Source of the DNA: Susulua sp964590995
GTDB lineage: Bacteria > Omnitrophota > Gorgyraeia > Duberdicusellales > 4484-171
Reading direction: 5' to 3'
Assembly: GCA_964590995.1 (NCBI GenBank)
Contig: CAZPYY010000035.1
Span: 1-10,829, forward strand
Length of the DNA stretch: 10,829 bases
A program made the position numbers and the translations under genes. How positions within the stretch are numbered: the first letter of the stretch is position 1; each line of letters starts with the position of its first letter. Positions 4,295 through 10,829 of the stretch are shown in pieces. Below the pieces are notes generated by a model, which was not told the origin of the DNA, ran no database searches, and worked only from the letters and a program-made list of their open reading frames with translations.

Positions 4295-6112
4295 ATGAAC
4301 ATTCTAGGTATTTCAGCTTTTTATCACGATAGTGCTGCTTGTTTGGTTCAAGGCGGCCGAATAATTTCTGCAGTCCAAGAGGAGCGTTTTACCCGCAAAA
4401 AGCACGACTACTCTTTCCCAAAAAATGCTATAAATTACTGCTTGGATAGTAGTAATTTAGCCTCAAGCGATTTAGATATTATCGCTTTTTACGATAAACC
4501 TTTCCTTAAATTCGAACGCATACTAGAGACTTATTTAGCCTATGCTCCTTTTGGAATCCGCTCATTCATCAAAGCCATGCCCTTATGGATAAAGCAGAAA
4601 CTCTGGATGAAGGAATTTATTAAAACAGAGCTTTATTATGATCGAGAGATAATCTTTCCTCAGCACCACGAATCTCATGCCGCCTCAGCCTTTTTCCCCT
4701 CGCCTTATCAGGAAGCTGCTTTTCTTACCTTAGATGGAGTCGGGGAGTGGGCCACAGCAAGCTATGGAGTTGGCAAGGATAATCAGATAAATATTCAGGC
4801 CGAGATTCATTTTCCACATTCTTTAGGCCTCCTATATTCGGCATTTACTTATTACACTGGATTCAAAGTGAATTCCGGTGAATATAAGTTAATGGGATTA
4901 GCTCCTTATGGTGAACCTAAATATAAGGATATAATACTTTCTGAATTGATGGATTTGAAGGAAGATGGTTCTTTTAGGTTAAACATGAAGTATTTTAACT
5001 ATTGCACCGGCCTAACTATGGTTAATAGAAGATTTGAGAGGTTATTTGGCGGCCGGCCTCGCAAGCCAGAATCCCGCTTAACCCAGAGGGATATGGACTT
5101 GGCTCGTTCTATACAGGCAGTAACTGAAGAGGTGGTGCTGGGTATGGCTAGGCATGTTCATAAGAAGACTGAGCAGAAGAATCTTTGTTTAGCTGGTGGT
5201 GTAGCTTTGAATTGTGTTGCTAATGGTAGGATTTTACGGGAAGGACCTTTTGAAAATTTATGGATACAACCAGCTGCCGGAGATGCCGGCGGTGCCTTGG
5301 GTGCAGCTTTATTTGCCTGGTATCAATATTTAGATAACGACAGAGTAACAGATGAAAGAAGAGACTTCCAGCAGGGTTCTTTTCTCGGTCCCAGTTTTGA
5401 TGATGAGCGTATTGAAAATTACTTGAAGGATAATAATATATCTTATACCAAAATAAGTAATGAGGAGATTCCCGAAAGAGTAGCTGATTTAATTGCTCAA
5501 CAAAAGGTAATTGGCTGGTTCCAAGGACGAATGGAATTTGGGCCGCGAGCATTAGGGGCCAGATCGATTATTGGTGATGCCAGATCTCCTAAGATGCAGG
5601 AGATCATGAATCTGAAGATAAAATTCCGTGAAAGCTTTCGTCCCTTTGCCCCATCAGTGTTAAAAGAGAAGATATCTGACTTTTTTGAGATAGACGAAGA
5701 AAGCCCTTACATGCTTTTGGTAGCGCCTATAAAAGAGGAGATTCGCCGAGAAATACCTGATGAGGAGGAGAAGTTTTTTGGCCTAGATAGATTAAATGTT
5801 GTCCGTTCAAACATACCAGCAGTTACCCATGTTGATTATTCAGCCAGAATCCAAAGCGTTAATGAGAGAGATAACCCCTTATACTACAAACTGATAGCAA
5901 AATTTGGCGAAAAATACGGATGCCCGGTAGTTATCAATACCTCATTTAATGTAAGAGGAGAACCCATAGTCAGCACCCCGGAAGACGCTTATCTTTGTTT
6001 TATGAGGACTAATATGGATTATCTTATTATCGGCAATTGCTTAATAGAGAAGAAAGAGCAAAAACCATTAAATAAGGATATTGAGTGGCTTAAAGAATTT
6101 GAGTTAGATTAA
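4295..6112 (+). CDS. NodU/TobZ-type O-carbamoyltransferase
   Basis: Enzymes of this family use carbamoyl phosphate and ATP to make carbamoyl adenylate, then transfer the carbamoyl group to a hydroxyl of a sugar, antibiotic or Nod factor. The 605-residue length is normal. The N-terminal Kae1-like ASKHA domain starts NILGISAFYHDSAACLV. Metal ligands are visible as His124 and His128 (HHESHAAS) and Asp147 (TLDGVGEW), with the same spacing as in TobZ, and Asp330 in AGDAGGALGA. LCLAGGVALNCVANG belongs to the nucleotide site. The C-terminal domain carries GRMEFGPRALGARSIIGDAR and ESFRPFAPS, typical of the YrdC-like transferase half. Four bases separate it from the SxtJ-like gene and the three-gene order is that of sxtI-sxtJ-sxtK, so they should act together. 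The acceptor is unknown; nearby polysaccharide and outer-membrane genes make an envelope glycan plausible. The ribosome site (AAAGAG) is weak. Confidence 0.95.
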   Translation: MNILGISAFYHDSAACLVQGGRIISAVQEERFTRKKHDYSFPKNAINYCLDSSNLASSDLDIIAFYDKPFLKFERILETYLAYAPFGIRSFIKAMPLWIKQKLWMKEFIKTELYYDREIIFPQHHESHAASAFFPSPYQEAAFLTLDGVGEWATASYGVGKDNQINIQAEIHFPHSLGLLYSAFTYYTGFKVNSGEYKLMGLAPYGEPKYKDIILSELMDLKEDGSFRLNMKYFNYCTGLTMVNRRFERLFGGRPRKPESRLTQRDMDLARSIQAVTEEVVLGMARHVHKKTEQKNLCLAGGVALNCVANGRILREGPFENLWIQPAAGDAGGALGAALFAWYQYLDNDRVTDERRDFQQGSFLGPSFDDERIENYLKDNNISYTKISNEEIPERVADLIAQQKVIGWFQGRMEFGPRALGARSIIGDARSPKMQEIMNLKIKFRESFRPFAPSVLKEKISDFFEIDEESPYMLLVAPIKEEIRREIPDEEEKFFGLDRLNVVRSNIPAVTHVDYSARIQSVNERDNPLYYKLIAKFGEKYGCPVVINTSFNVRGEPIVSTPEDAYLCFMRTNMDYLIIGNCLIEKKEQKPLNKDIEWLKEFELD

Positions 6113-6116
6113 AACC

Positions 6117-6533
6117 ATGGTTCTTGAAGAGATAAAAAACATTAAAAGCGGAAAAAAGGAACTTAGGAAGTTTGGCCTGACCCTAGGGATTGTTTTTCTT
6201 CTGTGGATTGGTTTATTTTCCTGGCATAGAAAGAGCTGGTATCCTTCTCTTCTTATATTGCCCGGGACCCTTGTTTTCTTTGCTTATGTTTATCCTTTTG
6301 CCCTAAAATTTCCGCATAAATCTTTGAGGGCTTTATTTATCCTCATTAACTGGATTATTACAAGGTTTGTTTTATGTATTCTATTTTATTTTGTGGTTAC
6401 GCCGATTAGCATTCTTTCTCGGCTATTCGGTAAGAAGTTTCTAGATTTAAAATTTAATAAAAGTGCAGATAGTTATTGGATTTTAAGAGAAAATAGCCAT
6501 CTAGACAGGAAGGCTTACCAGAAGCAGTTTTAG
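6117..6533 (+). CDS. SxtJ-like integral membrane protein
   Basis: This 138-residue protein has a short charged N-terminus, then hydrophobic segments at about 18-36 (ending WIGLFSW), 42-62 (LLILPGTLVFFAYVYPFAL) and 72-98 (ILINWIITRFVLCILFYFV), and a polar tail with DSYWILRE near the end. The layout and position directly after a NodU-type carbamoyltransferase match SxtJ of cyanobacterial saxitoxin clusters and its relatives, whose function is not known. Its charged ends probably lie in the cytoplasm, where it could anchor the soluble carbamoyltransferase to the membrane; that role is inferred from context. The ATG at 6117 sits four bases after the upstream stop, without a clear ribosome site, so translation is probably coupled. 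It is followed after 17 bases by the DUF5989-type gene. Confidence 0.8.
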   Translation: MVLEEIKNIKSGKKELRKFGLTLGIVFLLWIGLFSWHRKSWYPSLLILPGTLVFFAYVYPFALKFPHKSLRALFILINWIITRFVLCILFYFVVTPISILSRLFGKKFLDLKFNKSADSYWILRENSHLDRKAYQKQF

Positions 6534-6539
6534 AATTCT

Positions 6540-6546
6540 AGGAGGG
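6540..6546 (+). promoter_or_regulatory. Shine-Dalgarno site deciding the start of the 52-residue gene
   Basis: AGGAGGG lies four bases before the ATG at 6551 and is a full-strength site, unlike those of the two preceding cassette genes. It supports the very small downstream gene as translated, possibly in excess over its partners. Confidence 0.8.
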
Positions 6547-6550
6547 TTTT

Positions 6551-6709
6551 ATGGGTAAAATATCAATCATTAAAGAGTTTTGGGATTTTTTAATGGCTCG
6601 CAAAAAATGGTGGCTTGCACCAATTATTATTTTACTTCTCTTATTGGGTGCATTAATCATTTTCGCTGAAGGCTCAGCCGTCGCTCCATTCATTTATACA
6701 TTATTTTGA
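6551..6709 (+). CDS. 52-residue DUF5989/SxtK-type single-span membrane protein
   Basis: The product begins MGKISIIKEFWDFLMARKKW, continues into one hydrophobic helix at about residues 22-39 (LAPIIILLLLLGALIIFA), and ends EGSAVAPFIYTLF. A basic RKKWW edge before the helix, the EGSA turn and the APFIYTLF end are what I recall of the DUF5989 family, whose members are about 50 residues long and sit beside NodU-type carbamoyltransferases and SxtJ; SxtK of the saxitoxin cluster is of this kind. The positive-inside rule puts the N-terminus in the cytoplasm. Function is unknown, but genome association suggests a third subunit of a membrane-bound carbamoylation complex. At 159 bases it is easily missed by gene finders. 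A new promoter follows directly, so this is the last gene of the cassette. Confidence 0.85.
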   Translation: MGKISIIKEFWDFLMARKKWWLAPIIILLLLLGALIIFAEGSAVAPFIYTLF

Positions 6710-6710
6710 G

Positions 6711-6738
6711 TTGAAAACATAAGATTATCGGCTACAAT
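6711..6738 (+). promoter_or_regulatory. Promoter of the ROK kinase operon, predicting a leaderless mRNA
   Basis: TTGAAA (6711-6716, five of six -35 bases) and TACAAT (6733-6738, five of six -10 bases) are separated by 16 bases. The -10 box sits at exactly -12 to -7 relative to the A of the ATG at 6745, so the transcript should begin at the start codon. No Shine-Dalgarno motif lies in between. The promoter lies immediately after the stop of the 52-residue gene and separates the two operons. Confidence 0.65.
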
Positions 6739-6744
6739 AAGCTT

Positions 6745-7653
6745 ATGCAAGTATTTTTAGGTATTGATTGGGGAGGGACTTATATAAAAGCAGGCTTGGT
6801 AGACAGCCAAGGAAGGGTAGTAAAAAAGAAGGTTTATTCCTCAACAGAGCTTAAGAAAAAACAAGGTTTTATAAGGAATCTTAAGGCACTTCTTAAAGAC
6901 TTTTCTTCCTTTACTATAAAAGGTATAGGTATTGGGGCACCAGGAATAATCGACGTAGAAAAAGGTTTTATCTATTACCTGCCGAATATTCCCGGATGGG
7001 AAAAATATCCTTTACAGAGCGTACTTAAAAAGATCCTGAAGCTTCCGGTGTTCATTGATAATGATGCTAATGTTTTTGCTTTGGCTGAGGCCCGTTTCGG
7101 CGCAGCTAAGGGTAAGAAAAGAGCCATATTCTTAACCTTGGGTACAGGCTTAGGAGGAGCAGCAATCTGTGACGGCAAGCTCCTTGAAGGCAAGACTAGT
7201 GCTGCCGAGTTAGGACACGTGCCGATAAATCCAAAAGGAAAATTATGTGGTTGTGGGGGCCGGGGTTGCATTGAAACTTACGTTGGTAACCGCTATCTGC
7301 TTTCACGCTACAAGCGCTTGAAGAAGAATAAAACAAAGGTAAAAGAAGTAAAACAACTTTTTGAAAGAGGCTTAGCTGGAGAGAAGGAGGCTTTAATCGT
7401 TTGGAAGGAGTTTTCCCATAATCTTGGAAAGTTCTTGGCAGGAATGATAAACGTATTTAACCCCGAAGTTATTATATTTGGTGGAGGAGTATCAGGAGCG
7501 TTCAAATTATTTAAACCTTTGGTTGCTAAAGAAATCAAGAAACAGGTAATGTGGCCCCAAAATTTAGGCGTAAAATTAGTAAGGGCAAAACTCTCAAATG
7601 CTGGTATAATTGGGGCATCTCTTCTGGCAAGAGAAAATTATAAGGGAGATTGA
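6745..7653 (+). CDS. ROK family sugar kinase, probable glucokinase
   Basis: ROK kinases phosphorylate glucose or related hexoses with ATP in the cytoplasm. The 302-residue protein has the phosphate motif GIDWGGT (residues 6-12), GIGAPGIID, the NIPGWEKYPL sugar-site strand and FIDNDANVFALAEARFGA, with catalytic Asp107. Next come LTLGTGLGGAAICDGKLL and AELGH, with the sugar-contacting Glu155 and His158. The zinc site is His158, Cys168, Cys170 and Cys175 (CGCGGRGCIE). NVFNPEVIIFGGGVS closes the C-terminal ATP region. There is no N-terminal helix-turn-helix, so it is an enzyme and not a ROK repressor. Glucose is the most likely substrate from overall similarity, but N-acetylmannosamine or fructose cannot be excluded by eye. 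It leads an apparent operon with transaldolase (ATG two bases after its stop), lptD and ugd, and is probably translated without a leader. Confidence 0.92.
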   Translation: MQVFLGIDWGGTYIKAGLVDSQGRVVKKKVYSSTELKKKQGFIRNLKALLKDFSSFTIKGIGIGAPGIIDVEKGFIYYLPNIPGWEKYPLQSVLKKILKLPVFIDNDANVFALAEARFGAAKGKKRAIFLTLGTGLGGAAICDGKLLEGKTSAAELGHVPINPKGKLCGCGGRGCIETYVGNRYLLSRYKRLKKNKTKVKEVKQLFERGLAGEKEALIVWKEFSHNLGKFLAGMINVFNPEVIIFGGGVSGAFKLFKPLVAKEIKKQVMWPQNLGVKLVRAKLSNAGIIGASLLARENYKGD

Positions 7654-7654
7654 T

Positions 7655-8311
7655 ATGAGGCTATTCATTGATACAGCTAATTTAGAGGATATTAAAAAAG
7701 CGCATTCTTATGGAGTTTTAGACGGGGTAACTACAAACCCTACCCTTCTTTCAAAGGAAGGAGTTGAGCCTAATTCTCAGCTTAAGAAGATATGTGAAGT
7801 AGTAAAAGGTCCGGTCAGTGCTGAGATTACTAGTTTAGATAGCGAAGGGATGGTAGGAGAGGCAAAGGAACTGATAAAAATCTCCTCAAACATTGTCATA
7901 AAGGTTCCTTGTACTGTTGAAGGCCTAAAAGCAACCAAAGAGATCAGCGCCTTAGGCATAAAGACAAATCTTACCCTTTGTTTTTCTTCCTCCCAAGCTC
8001 TTTTGGTAGCTAAAGCCGGGGCAACCTATGTTTCTCCTTTTATTGGTAGGCTGGATGATATCTCCACTGAAGGGATGGATTTGGTGAGGGATATAAGGTT
8101 GATTTATGATAATTACGGGATTTCTACCCAGATAATTGTTGCTTCAATTCGCCACCCGATTCATTTTTTAGAATCAGCGCGCTTGAGAGCCGATATCGCA
8201 ACTGTCCCATTTGCGGTAATTGAGAAGTTGATGAAGCATCCTTTAACCGATATCGGCATAAAGAGATTTTTAGATGATTGGGCAAAACTAAAAGAAAGTT
8301 TAAAGAAATGA
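7655..8311 (+). CDS. Transaldolase, FSA/TalC-type small form
   Basis: Transaldolase moves a dihydroxyacetone unit between sugar phosphates in the non-oxidative pentose phosphate pathway. The 218-residue protein belongs to the short TIM-barrel subfamily that also includes fructose-6-phosphate aldolase (FSA). It has FIDTANLEDIKKA, GVTTNPTLLSKEG and the Schiff-base Lys83 in NIVIKVPCTVEGL. Where E. coli FsaA has Gln59 and Tyr131, this protein has Glu57 (SAEITS) and Phe in NLTLCFSS, the combination associated with true transaldolase activity, so I prefer that over FSA. I place the start at ATG 7655, with AAGGGAGA (7642-7649) upstream; longer in-frame openings into the kinase gene are not needed. 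Its TGA overlaps the lptD ATG (ATGA, 8308-8311), so the two are translationally coupled. Confidence 0.93.
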   Translation: MRLFIDTANLEDIKKAHSYGVLDGVTTNPTLLSKEGVEPNSQLKKICEVVKGPVSAEITSLDSEGMVGEAKELIKISSNIVIKVPCTVEGLKATKEISALGIKTNLTLCFSSSQALLVAKAGATYVSPFIGRLDDISTEGMDLVRDIRLIYDNYGISTQIIVASIRHPIHFLESARLRADIATVPFAVIEKLMKHPLTDIGIKRFLDDWAKLKESLKK

Positions 8312-10464
8312 GATTTGTTATTCTGCTTACTATTCTTCTTGCTCCGTTTAGTGCTTTTTCTGAGGCTGATAAAATGCCGGTAGTTATTGATGGCGATGAG
8401 ATAAGCTATCTTCAACAAGAAGGCAAAGTTGTTGCTAAAGGTAATGTAAGGGTAGAGTCAAAGGATAGTATACTTTTCTGTCAAGAGGCTGTCTATGATG
8501 CCAATAGCAATATTGCTCACATAAAAGGGGATGTCGAGATAACAAAGGGCAATAGTATTCTCTATGGCCAAGATGTAATTTATAACTTCAATACCCACAA
8601 TGCCGAGATGGTCGATGTAAGGCTTAAAGACCCTCCGGTTTACGGAGAAGCCGAAGATGGAGATAAAGTAGGGCAAGAAAAATATGTGCTGAAGAAAGCT
8701 TACATTACCACTTGCGACCTGGAAGTTCCTCACTATCGCCTAACAGCAAAGACAATTACTGTTTATCCCGAAGATAAAATTATAGCCAAAAATATGGTTT
8801 TAAAAGTGGGAACAACCCCTATTTTTTACATTCCTCGTTTTGTTCAATCTTTAAAAGATAATGCTTTTAAGGTGGAGTTGATTCCTGGTAAGGAGAATGA
8901 GTGGGGGGTTTTTCTTCTATCTCGTTGGCGCTATAACCTAAATGATGAGAATAAAGGTAAAATTCATATTGATGCCTATGAAGAGAGAGGTTATGGGTTT
9001 GGCCTAACCCATCAGATAGAGAGTAAAAAGTTTGGAGACGCTCTGCTTAATTATTACGCTATTTTCGATGAACTTTATAAATTGGATGGCAGAAAGAGGC
9101 TCGGCGATATGTATCCGGGCAGGAGTAGTGTAGCCCCTAAGCGCTTAGAAGATGACCGCTACAAAGCACAGCTTGTCCACCAGTGGGAGCCTGCTGATAA
9201 TTTATCTATAACCAGTGAATTTAATAAATTCTCTGATCAATACTTTATGGAAGATTTCTTTGAGCGGGAATATGAGGTTTCGCCGAATACCAAGAGCTAT
9301 AATCTTATACAGTATGCCCTATCAGGGTCTTCCCTTTCTTTACGTACTCAAGCCCGAGCAAATCGTTTTTACACTGAGACTGAGTATCTTCCTCAATTAG
9401 AATACAATTTCTTCAAGCAGAACTTAGGTTCCACTAACTTTTACCTTGAATCAGATAGCAAAACAGGACTCTTAAAGAGCAGAGCAGCTAATACGCAAGA
9501 CTACAGCAAAGCTTTTAGGGCTTATTCGCATAATGTTTTAAGCTATATCAATAAGATAAAGTGGTTAAATATAAATCCTTATGTTGGTTCCTACTCAGCC
9601 TTTTATTCTCGAAACAGCCTCTATGAGTATGATGTCTGGCGCGAAACTCTTGAGACCGGGATGACTATGAATGTAAAACTTTATAAATACTTTAATAATG
9701 CCGGCTGGAATGTCTTTGGGGAAAAAATAGACCAAATGCGTCACATATTAAATCCGGAAATAAGCTATAGCTATATTCATGACCCCACAGTTTCTAATAG
9801 TAACATTGTTCAATTTGATGATGATGATAGCATTGCCCGAGCTGAGTCGGTTACTTTTACCTTAGAGAATAAATTACAAGCTAGAAACAAAGAGAGAACC
9901 TGGGATTTTATATATTTTAGCCCGGCAGTTACTTACACGATTAGCCCCGAAGGAAGTTTCAGCCGTTTTAATACTATAACCGGAGATTTTGAAATTTACC
10001 CCAAAGAAGGGCTTTCCCTAACATCCGATACTTCTTTTGATGTCCAGACCAGAAGAATTAGTTCATTTAATGTCGATTTTACGGTTAAAGGTAAAGAGAA
10101 GGTTATTGAAGGAGGGGAAGAAGTAGAGAAAGAAAAATACTCTTTCTCCTACGGCCATCGGTATTCTCGTCAAAGCAGTACTCAGGGCACGCTTGAGCTT
10201 AATTACCAACTTACTCCTAAGTTAAAATTTCGGGGATACACGCGGTGTGAGTACAATACTGGAGATTTCCAGACTCAACAGTATGCAATAAGGGCAGATT
10301 TGCATTGCTGGTGGTTGGATTTTGGTTTAGATATAAATAGGCATCAGCGGGGAGGGAAAGACCTTGGTTTTTGGTTTATGTTTACCTTAAAGGACTTCCC
10401 GGATATCAGTGCTGGTTTTGATCAAACTTATCACGGCGCAAAACCTAATTACTCCGAACCGTGA
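8308..10464 (+). CDS. lptD: LPS-assembly protein LptD (outer-membrane translocon)
   Basis: LptD is the outer-membrane beta-barrel that, with LptE, inserts lipopolysaccharide into the outer leaflet. The 718-residue product starts with a signal peptide (MRFVILLTILLAPFSAFS, cleavage near residue 18). An OstA/LptA-like beta-jellyroll follows at about 25-120, with repeats such as VVAKGNVRVESKDSILFCQE and IKGDVEITKGNSILYGQD. The family segment ITTCDLEVPHYRLTAKTI and GTTPIFYIPRF lead into a barrel rich in alternating aromatic strands. It has exactly four cysteines, C58 and C136 at the N side and C647 and C667 at the C side, which recalls the two plug-barrel disulfide pairs of E. coli LptD. The ATG at 8308 overlaps the transaldolase stop; the TTG upstream at 8278 would spoil the signal peptide. 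It is shorter than the 784-residue E. coli protein. LptE is not in the window. Confidence 0.93.
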   Translation: MRFVILLTILLAPFSAFSEADKMPVVIDGDEISYLQQEGKVVAKGNVRVESKDSILFCQEAVYDANSNIAHIKGDVEITKGNSILYGQDVIYNFNTHNAEMVDVRLKDPPVYGEAEDGDKVGQEKYVLKKAYITTCDLEVPHYRLTAKTITVYPEDKIIAKNMVLKVGTTPIFYIPRFVQSLKDNAFKVELIPGKENEWGVFLLSRWRYNLNDENKGKIHIDAYEERGYGFGLTHQIESKKFGDALLNYYAIFDELYKLDGRKRLGDMYPGRSSVAPKRLEDDRYKAQLVHQWEPADNLSITSEFNKFSDQYFMEDFFEREYEVSPNTKSYNLIQYALSGSSLSLRTQARANRFYTETEYLPQLEYNFFKQNLGSTNFYLESDSKTGLLKSRAANTQDYSKAFRAYSHNVLSYINKIKWLNINPYVGSYSAFYSRNSLYEYDVWRETLETGMTMNVKLYKYFNNAGWNVFGEKIDQMRHILNPEISYSYIHDPTVSNSNIVQFDDDDSIARAESVTFTLENKLQARNKERTWDFIYFSPAVTYTISPEGSFSRFNTITGDFEIYPKEGLSLTSDTSFDVQTRRISSFNVDFTVKGKEKVIEGGEEVEKEKYSFSYGHRYSRQSSTQGTLELNYQLTPKLKFRGYTRCEYNTGDFQTQQYAIRADLHCWWLDFGLDINRHQRGGKDLGFWFMFTLKDFPDISAGFDQTYHGAKPNYSEP

Positions 10465-10473
10465 AATTATACT

Positions 10474-10480
10474 AGGAGGA
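10474..10480 (+). promoter_or_regulatory. Shine-Dalgarno site of ugd
   Basis: AGGAGGA ends four bases before the ATG at 10485. It fixes that ATG as the start and thereby gives Ugd a basic N-terminal extension of about 15 residues before the first beta strand of the NAD fold. Confidence 0.75.
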
Positions 10481-10484
10481 TTTA

Positions 10485-10829
10485 ATGTCAGCTTTAAAGA
10501 AGACAAAACAAAGAAAATATACCAAGAAATACAAGATTTGTGTTGTCGGTGCCGGCCATGTTGGCCTTGTTGCTGCAGCTTGTTTTGCTGAGCTAGGGCA
10601 TAGGGTATACTGCGTAGATAAAGACAAAAAGAGGATAGCGTCTTTAAAGAAAAAAAATATACCCTTTTATGAGCCGAATTTAGAGTCCTTGGTTAAGAAA
10701 AACCTTAAGTCTAAGGGGTTGGTTTTTTCATCATCTTTGCCGGAAACTATTAAAAAATCTCAAGTTATCTTTATTGCTGTAGGTACCCCTCCTCAGGCAG
10801 ATGGTTCTGCTGACCTTACTTCAGTAGGA
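10485..10829 (+). CDS. ugd: UDP-glucose 6-dehydrogenase, N-terminal part (3' end outside window)
   Basis: Ugd oxidises UDP-glucose twice with NAD+ to UDP-glucuronate, a precursor of acidic polysaccharides and LPS sugars. The 115 residues seen contain the Rossmann glycine loop GAGHVGLV (Gly22, Gly24, Gly27), Asp44 after the second strand (YCVDKDKKR) for the NAD ribose, NIPFYEPNLESLV, and AVGTPPQADGSADLTSVG, which is diagnostic for the UDP-glucose branch of nucleotide-sugar dehydrogenases. The catalytic cysteine lies beyond the window. About 15 lysine-rich residues precede the KICVVGAG strand, more than in most homologues. It begins 20 bases after lptD with a strong ribosome site and is likely the fourth gene of the kinase operon, where glucokinase could help feed glucose toward UDP-glucose. 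Confidence 0.93.
   Translation, partial: MSALKKTKQRKYTKKYKICVVGAGHVGLVAAACFAELGHRVYCVDKDKKRIASLKKKNIPFYEPNLESLVKKNLKSKGLVFSSSLPETIKKSQVIFIAVGTPPQADGSADLTSVG

Noticed and set aside
5220..5552. Minus-strand open frames inside the carbamoyltransferase, kinase and lptD genes
   Set aside because: They are antiparallel to strongly identified genes, match no family I know and have no ribosome sites; they are by-products of codon usage.
4178..6709. Genomic island integrated at tRNA-Pro carrying the carbamoyltransferase cassette
   Set aside because: No integrase, no repeat of the tRNA 3' end downstream, and no obvious change in composition.
10468..10473. TATACT as a -10 box for ugd
   Set aside because: There is no -35 match at usual distance and it lies just before a strong ribosome site in an operon-like gap.
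10409..10591. Small frame spanning the lptD-ugd junction, ending in a cysteine-rich tail
   Set aside because: It overlaps both recognised genes in another frame; the cysteine run is the out-of-frame reading of the Ugd glycine loop.
1..10829. CRISPR array, insertion sequence or transposase
   Set aside because: No regularly spaced repeats, transposase motifs or long terminal inverted repeats were seen.

Overview
All recognisable genes in this 10.8 kb window lie on the + strand. They form a compact, AT-rich bacterial chromosome segment with lysine-rich proteins and mostly abutting or overlapping genes. LptD shows that the cell is a diderm with a lipopolysaccharide-type outer membrane. The trp genes, a zinc protease, a ribosome silencing factor, a NodU/SxtJ/DUF5989 cassette and a glucokinase-transaldolase-LptD-Ugd run would fit an uncultured lineage such as Omnitrophota (OP3) or a neighbour. 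That placement is an impression from gene content and protein style and was not tested by phylogeny.

Region 1 (1-3080) begins inside trpB and continues with trpA, so it is the end of a tryptophan operon. An M16 zinc protease and rsfS follow. rsfS overlaps the protease end, and the only usable start codon I can find for it is the rare ATT.

Region 2 (3081-3608) has little coding capacity but is dense in signals. It holds nested AT-rich inverted repeats, one of them terminator-like; a TTGACA promoter behind A-tracts; a gene for a 21-residue lysine/alanine peptide with a near-perfect Shine-Dalgarno site; a GC-rich hairpin; and an unassigned ~150 nt structured RNA closed by a 15-bp long-range helix. 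An extended -10 box is placed so that ribE would be transcribed from its own ATG.

Region 3 (3609-6709) holds ribE (riboflavin synthase), whose last codons and stop lie inside tRNA-Pro(CGG). A three-gene cassette follows: a NodU/TobZ-type carbamoyltransferase, an SxtJ-like membrane protein and a 52-residue DUF5989-type membrane protein. It probably modifies an unknown, perhaps envelope, substrate.

Region 4 (6710-10829) starts from a promoter that again predicts a leaderless mRNA. It encodes a ROK sugar kinase, an FSA-size transaldolase, LptD and the start of a UDP-glucose 6-dehydrogenase. The genes touch or overlap, so they probably form one operon linking hexose phosphate metabolism with outer-membrane and polysaccharide assembly.

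The items most worth a second look are the tiny basic peptide with its strong expression signals, the structured RNA beside it, the ribE/tRNA overlap, the ATT-started rsfS, and the carbamoyltransferase cassette.
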